A stretch of DNA of 64,000 nucleotides from Sulfurimicrobium sp964552675. Its GTDB lineage: Bacteria; Pseudomonadota; Gammaproteobacteria; Burkholderiales; Sulfuricellaceae. The notes below the pieces were generated by a model that was not told the origin of the DNA, did no database searches, and worked only from the letters and a program-made list of their open reading frames with translations. The stretch covers positions 1 to 64,000 of the forward strand of contig CAZKHJ010000002.1 in assembly GCA_964552675.1 (NCBI GenBank), given 5' to 3'. Both the position numbers and the translations under genes were made by a program. This document shows, in pieces, positions 57,537-64,000 of this stretch; the stretch's first letter is position 1; every line of letters starts with the position of its first letter.

Positions 57537-60200
57537 CTATTTCAGCAGCTTCGCCCCCAGTTTCCTCGCTTCCTCCAGCCATAGCACACTCGCCGCCACG
57601 GCGATGGCCAATCCCCAATCTGCAACGGTGAGACCGGTGGTATGGAAAATTGCCTGCGCCGGCCCCCAGTGCACCACGACCACCTGTAATCCCACCACCC
57701 CAGCCAGCGCCGCCCACAACCGGCCATTGGCAAAAAACTGCCGGTTGAAGGCCGTGCCATGCTCGGCGCGGGCATTGAAGACATTGAAGAACTGAAACAG
57801 CACGAAAGTGGTAAATGCCAGGGTCAGGGCATAAGCGAGTCCCCCCTCCCGCAATCCATGCGCGAACACACCAACCGTTCCCACTGCCATGACGGCCCCG
57901 TAGCCGAACAGGCGCCAGAAACGGGCCAGGGTCAGGATGCGCGCATCCGCCCTCCTGGGCAGCTCCTGCATGATACCTGGCCGTACCGGCTCCAGTCCCA
58001 GCGTCATGGCCGGCGGTCCGTCCATGATGATATTGATCCACAGTATCTGGATCGCGGTGAAGGGCGTGGGCAGGCCCAGCAATTGCGCGCCGATCACGGT
58101 GAGAATGGCGCCGATGTTGGTGGAAAGCTGGAAACGCACGAATTTGACGATATTTTCGTAAATGGTGCGCCCTTCCCTGACCGCGCCGACAATGGTGGCA
58201 AAGTTGTCGTCGGTAAGCACCATGGTGGCGGCTTCCCGGGTGACTTCGGTACCGCTGAGGCCCATCGCCACGCCAATGTCGGCGTTCTTCAGCGCCGGGG
58301 CATCGTTGACGCCATCTCCCGTCATGGCAACAACGTGGCCTCGCGCCTTCAGCGCCTGGACGATCCTGACCTTGTGTTCGGGCGCGACGCGGGCGAATAC
58401 CGTGGTTTCCCCGATCTGCCGCGACAGCTGGTCGAGATCGAGCCGGTCCAGTTCGGCGCCGGTCAGCACCGCACCTTCCAGCCCCAGCTCCCTGGCAATG
58501 GCAGCAGCAGTGATGGCATGATCGCCGGTGATCATCTTGACCTGAATGCCGGCCTGCCGGCACAGGCTGATAGCATCGCGCGCCTCCGGACGAGGGGGGT
58601 CGATGATACCGGCCAGGCCAATCAGGGTCAGCCCCTCGGCCCAGACCATCAGATCCCCGGCGGGATCGAACTCGCGCACTGGAATATCGCGGCGGGCCAG
58701 CGCCAGCACCCGCATTGCCGCTCCGGCAAGGCGGGCATTCTCGGTCTCGAAAGCCAGGCGCGCCCTTTCGTCCAGGGGCACTTCTCCTGCGGCATCAAGA
58801 AAAAAGCCGGCCCGTGCCAGCAGCACATCGGGCGCGCCCTTGAGCAGCATGCGTACCCATTCACCCTGGTGGTGAAAAGTCGCCATGAACTTGTGCGTGG
58901 AATCAAAGGGAATTTCAGCGATGCGCGGACTGCATCCGGCCAGCTCATCCGGGTCCGCTCCCCCCTTCATGGCCAGCGCCAGCAGCGCGCCTTCGGTAGG
59001 ATCGCCAAGCAACTGGCCGTTGTGAATGCGGCTCTCGTTGCAAAGCACAGCGGGTTCCAGCAAAGCACGGCAGTCCGGCAGCGGCAAATCGTCTTCCGGG
59101 CTGATCACGCCCTCGCCCGAATAACCCTCACCCGAAACGGCAAAACGCCGCCCGCGGTAATACAGCCTGCGCGCCGTCATCCGGTTCAGCGTGAGGGTGC
59201 CGGTCTTGTCGGCGCAGATCACCGAGGTCGAGCCCAGGGTTTCCACTGCCGACAGCTTCTTGACGATGGCACGGTTCTTCGCCATGCGGTGCATGCCGAT
59301 AGCCAGCGTCACCGTCACCACTGCGGGCAAGCCCTCGGGAATCGCTGCCACGGCGAGGGCGATGGACGTCAGGATGGCTTCCACCAGGGGAGCGCCACGC
59401 AGGATGCCAAAAACCAGAATCAGCGCCACCACCCCGCCAGCAACGATGGCCAGGCGCCGGCCCAGGGCGTCGAGCTGGGTCTGCAGCGGCGTGGGGCGTT
59501 CCTGCGCGTTTTCGAGCAGGCCGGTGATGCGCCCCATTTCGGTTTCCATGCCGGTCGCAATGGTCAGCACTTCCAGACGGCCCCGCGTGACCTCGGTATT
59601 CATGAACACCATGTTGGCACGTTCCGCCAGGGGATACTCGCCGGGCGGAAGCGCTTCAACATGCTTGCCCACTGCCTGGGATTCGCCGGTCAGCGCGGCC
59701 TCGGCCACCTCGGCATGATGCGCCACCACCACCCGTCCATCGGCGGGCACCCGGTCGCCCGCCTCCAGCAGCACGATGTCGCCCGGAACCAGACATTCGG
59801 CAGGGATTTCCCGGGCCTGTCCACCACGCCGAACCCTGGCATGCTGCGCCAGCATTTTCCTGAGCGCAGCGAGCGTCGCCTCGGCCCGGTGTTCCTGGTA
59901 AAAACCGAGGCAGGCATTGAATACCACCACCATCAGGATCACCACCGTGTCCTTGATGTCGCCAATCGCCCCCGCGAGCACCGCAGCGCCAAGCAGAACG
60001 ATTACCAGCAGATCCCTGAACTGGTCGAGGAATTTCAGCCAGGCCGCTCGCGGGGGCTTTTCCCGCAGGCGGTTGGGGCCGTGCTGATCCAGACGCCGCT
60101 GCGACCCGCTCTCATCCAGCCCGGACAAGGAGGCACCGAAACGCGCCAGCGCCTCGTCAGCAGAAACAGTCCAGAGGGGTGTCTGTCGAGAGTCCCGCAT
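57537..60200 (-). CDS. P2-type cation-transporting ATPase
   Basis: 887 residues, full length. An N-terminal cation-ATPase domain (DEALARFGASLSGLDESG) is followed by the TGES motif of the actuator (ALTGESQAVGKH), the ion-site helix with PEGLPAVVTVTLAIGM, the phosphorylation site CADKTGTLTLNRM, the nucleotide domain with KGAPDVLLARAG, and the hinge MTGDGVNDAPALKNADIGVAMG. The PEGLPA pattern is that of Ca2+/Mn2+-type P2A pumps and relatives, not of P1B heavy-metal pumps (no CPC). It is the last gene of a leftward unit with the PII-like protein (52 bases) and a metal RND pump, so its cation may be a metal as well; not determinable here. Confidence 0.92.
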   Translation of the reverse strand: MRDSRQTPLWTVSADEALARFGASLSGLDESGSQRRLDQHGPNRLREKPPRAAWLKFLDQFRDLLVIVLLGAAVLAGAIGDIKDTVVILMVVVFNACLGFYQEHRAEATLAALRKMLAQHARVRRGGQAREIPAECLVPGDIVLLEAGDRVPADGRVVVAHHAEVAEAALTGESQAVGKHVEALPPGEYPLAERANMVFMNTEVTRGRLEVLTIATGMETEMGRITGLLENAQERPTPLQTQLDALGRRLAIVAGGVVALILVFGILRGAPLVEAILTSIALAVAAIPEGLPAVVTVTLAIGMHRMAKNRAIVKKLSAVETLGSTSVICADKTGTLTLNRMTARRLYYRGRRFAVSGEGYSGEGVISPEDDLPLPDCRALLEPAVLCNESRIHNGQLLGDPTEGALLALAMKGGADPDELAGCSPRIAEIPFDSTHKFMATFHHQGEWVRMLLKGAPDVLLARAGFFLDAAGEVPLDERARLAFETENARLAGAAMRVLALARRDIPVREFDPAGDLMVWAEGLTLIGLAGIIDPPRPEARDAISLCRQAGIQVKMITGDHAITAAAIARELGLEGAVLTGAELDRLDLDQLSRQIGETTVFARVAPEHKVRIVQALKARGHVVAMTGDGVNDAPALKNADIGVAMGLSGTEVTREAATMVLTDDNFATIVGAVREGRTIYENIVKFVRFQLSTNIGAILTVIGAQLLGLPTPFTAIQILWINIIMDGPPAMTLGLEPVRPGIMQELPRRADARILTLARFWRLFGYGAVMAVGTVGVFAHGLREGGLAYALTLAFTTFVLFQFFNVFNARAEHGTAFNRQFFANGRLWAALAGVVGLQVVVVHWGPAQAIFHTTGLTVADWGLAIAVAASVLWLEEARKLGAKLLK

Positions 60201-60252
60201 GGCATTTTCTCAATCCTGCGCCAAACAGCCGGTAAAGGGGAAAGTGCTACGG

Positions 60253-60579
60253 TCAGCCTTCGACGCGGCACATGCGGATAAACTCGCCCACTTCCGTCAC
60301 CCACAGCACGCCATCCCCGGCTTGGCCCGTATGCGCATTATGATGAATGATGCGCAAAATATCCTGCACCATCCCGTCAGGCGCCACGATTTCGATACGC
60401 ACCTTTTTCGTGAAATCGGTTAGTTCACCCTTCAATGTATCGTGCTGCTCCGTACCGGCATGGCCGCTACACCCTTCTATGTGGGATATGCTCATGCCGG
60501 GGAAGCCTGGCAAACTGCGGAAGGCATCACGGATTTTATGCAGCCGGTTGGGACGCACAACAGCTTTGATTTCTTTCAT
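60253..60579 (-). CDS. PII-like signalling protein (metal-efflux associated type)
   Basis: 108 residues with the PII ferredoxin-like fold order: MKEIKAVVRPNRLHKIRDAFRSL, then a T-loop region (GCSGHAGTEQHDTLKGELTDFTKK), RIEIVAPDGMVQDILRII and the C-terminal GDGVLWVTEVGEFIRM. The T-loop lacks the uridylylation tyrosine context of GlnB/GlnK (no RGxxYxVDFLPK), so it is not a classical nitrogen PII. A group of PII-like proteins (called PII-NG in the literature) is known beside RND metal pumps, which fits: the CzcA-like gene ends 12 bases upstream and the ATPase follows 52 bases downstream. Ligand and target are unknown. Confidence 0.85.
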   Translation of the reverse strand: MKEIKAVVRPNRLHKIRDAFRSLPGFPGMSISHIEGCSGHAGTEQHDTLKGELTDFTKKVRIEIVAPDGMVQDILRIIHHNAHTGQAGDGVLWVTEVGEFIRMCRVEG

Positions 60580-60591
60580 GGCGGGTATCTC

Positions 60592-63500
60592 CTAGGCCTC
60601 GACAGGCTTTTCCTCGAACCATTTATACAGCGTCGGCAGCACCACCAGCGTGAGCAGGGTGGAGGTGATCAGCCCGCCGATCACCACGATCGCCAGTGGC
60701 CGCTGCACCTCTGACCCCGGCCCGCTGGCGAAGAGCATGGGGATCAGGCCCAGCATCGCCACCGTGGCCGTCATCAGCACCGGGCGGAAGCGCTGCTTGC
60801 AGCCCTGCAACACCGCTTCGGCCTGGCTCATGCCCTCGTCGCGCAGGCTGCGGATATAGGATACCAGCACCACGCCATTCAGCACCGCGATTCCCCACAG
60901 GGCGATGAAACCCACCGAGGCCGGCACCGACAGGTATTCGCCGGTGAGGAACAGGGCCACCACGCCGCCGATCGAGGCAAAGGGCAGCACCATGATGATC
61001 AGCGAAGCATAGCGCAAAGAACCGAACAGCAGGAACAGCAGAAAGAAGATCGCCGCGATGGTCACCGGCACAATGATCTTCAGGTGCCCCATCGCCCGTT
61101 CCATGTTCTGGAACTGGCCGCCCCACTCCAGGTAGTATCCTTCAGGCAGCTTGACCTTGCTGTCCACCGCCTGCTGCAGCTCGGTGACGAAGCTGCCAAG
61201 ATCGCGATCCTTCACGTTCACCCCCACCACGATGCGGCGCTTGGCCTTTTCGCGGCTGATCTGCGCCGGGCCGTCCACGACGCGGATATTGGCCAGGCTT
61301 TCCAGCGCCACCAGGGCGCCGTTGGGAGAACTGACCAGCAGGCTGCGGATGGTCTGCACGTCGCCGCGGAACGCCTCCGGCAGGCGCACCACCGCGCCGA
61401 AGCGGCGCTCGCCCTCGTAGATATCGGTCGCCGTGCGGCCGCCGATGGCGGCCTCGATCACATCGTGGATGTCCGACACGTTGAGTCCGTGGCGCGCGAT
61501 GGCCTGGCGGTCGATCTCGATCGACAGGTACTGCTGGCCGGTCACCCGTTCGACTTTCAGGTCCTGCGCACCCTTGACGCCGGCGGCCACCTTGGCGATG
61601 GCATCGGCCTTCTGCTTGAGCAGGTCCATGTCGTCGCCGAACAGCTTGATCGCCACATCGGAGCGCACCCCCGTGACCATCTCGTCCACCCGGTCGGAGA
61701 TCGGCTGTGCCATGACGATCTGCACGCCCGGCAGGGCCATCAGTTTTTCGCGGATGCCGGCGGCGATGTCGTCCTGGGTCCAGCCCTTGGGCCACTCGCT
61801 GCGCGGTTTGAGGCTGACGATGGGGGTGGACTCGTTCTGCCCCTGCGCATCGGCCGGGCTTTCGCCGCGCCCGACGCCGGAGACGGCGGACTTCACGCCG
61901 GGCACCTGCATCACCAGGCGCATGGCCTCCATTTCCAGCTTGATGGATTCCTCCAGCGAGATGTTGGGCACGCGGTTGATGCCGGGCACGATCGAGCCTT
62001 CCTTCATCTCGGGAATGAAGGCCGTGCCGAGGAAGGGCAGCAGCACGACCGCGCCGGCGAACACCGCAGATGCAGCCGTGATGGTCTTCCTGCTGTTGGC
62101 CAGCGCCCAGTTGAGCAGGCGCAGGTAGGGCTTCCTGGCCAGCGCGACCAGGCGCGTGTCATGCTCGTCCTTGCCCTTCAGCAGGTATGAGCACAGCACC
62201 GGCGTGAGGGTGAGCGACAGCACCAGCGACACGAATAGCGCGATGGCGATGGTGAAGGCGAGCGGCGCGAACATCTTGCCCTCCATGCCCTGCAGGGTCA
62301 TCAGCGGGAGGAACACCAGGATGATGATGGAAACGCCAAAGATCACCGGCGTGGCCACTTCCGTTGCCGCATCCAGCACCACCCGCACCCAGCTTAAGGA
62401 CTGGCCCTTGTTCTCGGCCAGGCGCTGGAAGGCGTTCTCCACCACCACCACGGCGCCGTCCACGATCAGGCCGGTGGCGATGGCCAGGCCGCCCAGCGAC
62501 ATCAGGTTGGCGGACAGGCCATAATGGTTCATCACCATGAAGGTGATCAGCGGCGTCAGGATCAGGCTGGCCACCACCACCAGCGACGAGCGCACGTCGC
62601 CAAGGAACAGGAACAGGATGATGATCACCAGCACCACACCCTCGACCAGCACCTTCACCACGGTATCGAGCGCGGCATCCACCAGTTCGCTGCGGTCGTA
62701 GTAGGGAACGATCTTGAGGCCGTCGGGCAGCATGCCCTTGGCGTTGATCTCGGCCACCCGTTCCTTGATGCGGCCGACGACTTCCTTGGCGTTACCCGCG
62801 CGGATCATCATCACGATGCCGCCCACCGACTCGGTGACGCCGTTCTTCAGCAGTGCGCCATAACGCACCTCGTGGCCGATGGAAACTTCCGCCACGTCGC
62901 GCACCAGCACCGGCACACCGTCCTGCTCCTTGAGCACGATGCTGCGGATATCGTCGAGATCCTTGACCAGGCCCACGCCACGGATCAGGTACTGCTCTGC
63001 ATAATACGGCAGCACACCGCCGCCGGAATTGGCATTGTTGCGCGCCAGTGCCTGGTAGACATCCTGCAGCGTGACCTTGTAGTGGCGCATGCGGTCGGGG
63101 TTGACCAGCGCCTGGTACTGCTTGACGTAGCCGCCCTGGGAGTTGATCTCGGCCACGCCGGGAATGCCGCGCAGCAGCGGGCGCACCACCCAGTCCTGGG
63201 CGATGCGGCGCTTGGTGAGCTCCTCCACCGGGAGCACCTTGTCACCATCGTCGGGCCGTTCCAGGGTGAACTGGTAGACCTCGCCCAGCCCGGTGGACAA
63301 CGGCCCCAGCGTAGGCGTCACGCCCTGCGGCATGCGCCCGCCCACCTCGATCAGGCGTTCCATCACCAGTTGGCGCGCAAAATAGACATCGGTGGCGTCG
63401 GTGAACACCAGGGTGATCAGCGACAGGCCCGGCTTGTTGAGCGAGCGCATCTCCTCCAGCCCCGGCAGGCCGGTCATGGCCATTTCCAGCGGCACGGTGA

Positions 63501-63693
63501 CAAAGCGTTCGACCTCCTCGGGCGAGCGGCCCTTTGCCTCGGTGGCGATCTGCACCTGGACGTTGGTGACGTCCGGGAAGGCGTCCACCGACAGCTTGCG
63601 TGTCGCGTCCAAGCCGAACGCCACCAGGCATATCGCCACCACGACCAGCACCAGGCGCTGCTTGAGCGCCGCGCGTATTAGGGGTTCCAGCAT
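60592..63693 (-). CDS. CzcA/CusA-type RND metal efflux pump
   Basis: 1033 residues, the size of heavy-metal RND proteins. Twelve transmembrane helices with two large periplasmic loops. Typical parts are VDAFPDVTNVQVQIATEAKG, SPEEVERFVTVPLE, NKPGLSLITLVF, GGLAIATGLIVDGAVVVVENAFQRLAE (TM4), and FLPLMTLQGMEGKMFAPLAFT. TM4 keeps the Asp of VDGA and the Glu of VEN, but the first Asp of the CzcA pattern DFG is replaced by AT. The metal (Zn/Co/Cd or Cu/Ag) cannot be assigned from this. It is preceded by a CzcB-like adaptor and followed by a PII-like gene and an ATPase. Confidence 0.92.
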   Translation of the reverse strand: MLEPLIRAALKQRLVLVVVAICLVAFGLDATRKLSVDAFPDVTNVQVQIATEAKGRSPEEVERFVTVPLEMAMTGLPGLEEMRSLNKPGLSLITLVFTDATDVYFARQLVMERLIEVGGRMPQGVTPTLGPLSTGLGEVYQFTLERPDDGDKVLPVEELTKRRIAQDWVVRPLLRGIPGVAEINSQGGYVKQYQALVNPDRMRHYKVTLQDVYQALARNNANSGGGVLPYYAEQYLIRGVGLVKDLDDIRSIVLKEQDGVPVLVRDVAEVSIGHEVRYGALLKNGVTESVGGIVMMIRAGNAKEVVGRIKERVAEINAKGMLPDGLKIVPYYDRSELVDAALDTVVKVLVEGVVLVIIILFLFLGDVRSSLVVVASLILTPLITFMVMNHYGLSANLMSLGGLAIATGLIVDGAVVVVENAFQRLAENKGQSLSWVRVVLDAATEVATPVIFGVSIIILVFLPLMTLQGMEGKMFAPLAFTIAIALFVSLVLSLTLTPVLCSYLLKGKDEHDTRLVALARKPYLRLLNWALANSRKTITAASAVFAGAVVLLPFLGTAFIPEMKEGSIVPGINRVPNISLEESIKLEMEAMRLVMQVPGVKSAVSGVGRGESPADAQGQNESTPIVSLKPRSEWPKGWTQDDIAAGIREKLMALPGVQIVMAQPISDRVDEMVTGVRSDVAIKLFGDDMDLLKQKADAIAKVAAGVKGAQDLKVERVTGQQYLSIEIDRQAIARHGLNVSDIHDVIEAAIGGRTATDIYEGERRFGAVVRLPEAFRGDVQTIRSLLVSSPNGALVALESLANIRVVDGPAQISREKAKRRIVVGVNVKDRDLGSFVTELQQAVDSKVKLPEGYYLEWGGQFQNMERAMGHLKIIVPVTIAAIFFLLFLLFGSLRYASLIIMVLPFASIGGVVALFLTGEYLSVPASVGFIALWGIAVLNGVVLVSYIRSLRDEGMSQAEAVLQGCKQRFRPVLMTATVAMLGLIPMLFASGPGSEVQRPLAIVVIGGLITSTLLTLVVLPTLYKWFEEKPVEA

Positions 63694-63737
63694 GTCGTTT
63701 CCGTTTCTATTTGAAAAGCGATTAAGCCAAATTCATC

Positions 63738-63762
63738 ACCGCAGAGGCGCAAAGGCGCAGAG
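63738..63762. repeat. Third copy of the 25-base GCAGAGGCGCAAAGGCGC repeat
   Basis: Identical over 25 bases to 3217-3241 and located in the 111-base gap between the adaptor and pump genes. The surrounding gap holds no gene. Confidence 0.85.
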
Positions 63763-63804
63763 GGATGCGATGCGGTAAAGCTTTTAAATTGAATCAAACA
63801 GGGG

Positions 63805-64000
63805 CTACCCTTCCAGCTCCTTGCGCTTGCGTTCGTTATTGAGATGGAACGCACCCTCGGTGACGATGCGTTCGCCGCTCTTCAGTCCGCTCTGCACCGG
63901 GGCATAACCATTGTTTTCCTGCCCCAGAATGATGGAACGCAGCTGGAAACGCATATCTTCAAGCTGGACGAAGACGTGATCCTTGTTGTCTTCACGCACC
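63805..64000 (-). CDS. CzcB-like RND adaptor, C-terminal end (cut by window edge)
   Basis: About 65 C-terminal residues are visible (EDNKDHVFVQLEDMRFQLR, then LGQENNGYAPVQSGLKSGERIVTEGAFHLNNE). This is the membrane-proximal domain of periplasmic membrane-fusion proteins that partner CzcA/CusA pumps. It is followed by the pump gene 111 bases downstream, with one 25-base repeat in the gap. The N-terminal part is outside the window. Confidence 0.85.
   Translation of the reverse strand, partial: VREDNKDHVFVQLEDMRFQLRSIILGQENNGYAPVQSGLKSGERIVTEGAFHLNNERKRKELEG

Noticed and set aside
57759..60281. 840-codon open frame on the plus strand
   Set aside because: Antisense shadow of the P-type ATPase gene; no domain motif and no ribosome-binding site.
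1..64000. CRISPR array, prophage or complete insertion sequence
   Set aside because: No regularly spaced direct repeats, phage structural genes or transposase-like proteins were seen anywhere in the window.

Overview
The window is about 64 kb of GC-rich (roughly 60%) bacterial chromosome from a draft assembly: one run of ten Ns interrupts a gene at 42664-42673. Protein content suggests a betaproteobacterium, probably in the Nitrosomonadales/Gallionellaceae-Sulfuricellaceae range. The clues are the folK-deoxynucleoside kinase-panB-panC order, queA-tgt-yajC-secDF, a YeeE/TusA-type sulfur importer, several GGDEF-EAL proteins and a CzcA-type metal pump. This placement is inferred from gene content and was not computed. 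No prophage, intact insertion sequence or CRISPR array is visible.

Layout. 1-6.9 kb: the 5' end of clpB with a heat-shock promoter, an exported hydrolase-like protein with a TlpA-like thioredoxin, nadC, a DMT permease, then a CpxRA-like two-component system divergent from a CpxP/Spy-like periplasmic protein, with three CpxR-type boxes between them. 7.1-14.1 kb: a sulfotransferase, an exported DFSGxW protein, and a leftward cluster of a CbiM-like membrane protein, a 1327-residue Pls/PosA-type NRPS (adenylation, carrier, three membrane/beta-helix units) and a 4'-phosphopantetheinyl transferase. 14.2-24 kb: a HAD phosphatase, a palindromic repeat, a FecCD/FecE-type importer, a c-di-GMP enzyme, pcnB, folK, a deoxynucleoside kinase, panBC and panD, ending at a terminator shared with tRNA-Leu(CAA). 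24.2-28.3 kb: a thiosulfate-importer-like pair (YeeE and TusA-like) translationally coupled to a PAS-GGDEF-EAL protein, and a lipoprotein. 28.3-35.8 kb: queA, then an AT-rich insertion, tgt, yajC, secD, secF and a DedA protein. 35.8-39.2 kb: a DUF2339/DUF3999 membrane pair and a YjfB-like small protein.

39.3-42.2 kb is an oxidative-stress block: oxyR with both redox cysteines, a good OxyR box, rubrerythrin, a 54-residue rubredoxin, and an NAD(P)H-rubredoxin reductase. Together these form a complete electron chain for peroxide reduction. 42.3-44.7 kb holds an SpsF-like cytidylyltransferase, a sialidase-like protein and a Mut7-C protein. 44.7-53.7 kb is a dense leftward signalling cluster: a receiver-PAS-PAS-GGDEF-EAL protein, an Rcp1-like receiver, a PAS-GAF histidine kinase, a NarL-type regulator, and a 1181-residue membrane kinase. 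54.2-57.5 kb carries a secreted M4 peptidase with a discoidin-like C-terminus and the iron superoxide dismutase gene. 57.5-64 kb is a leftward metal operon: a CzcB-like adaptor (cut by the window edge), a CzcA/CusA-type pump, a small PII-like protein and a P-type ATPase.

Most genes are ordinary chromosomal genes. The parts most worth following up are the Pls/PosA cluster, the PII-like protein sitting between two metal transporters, the CpxR and OxyR sites, the AT-rich insertion between queA and tgt, and the coupling of a c-di-GMP enzyme to a sulfur importer. Motifs were read by eye and no database search was run.
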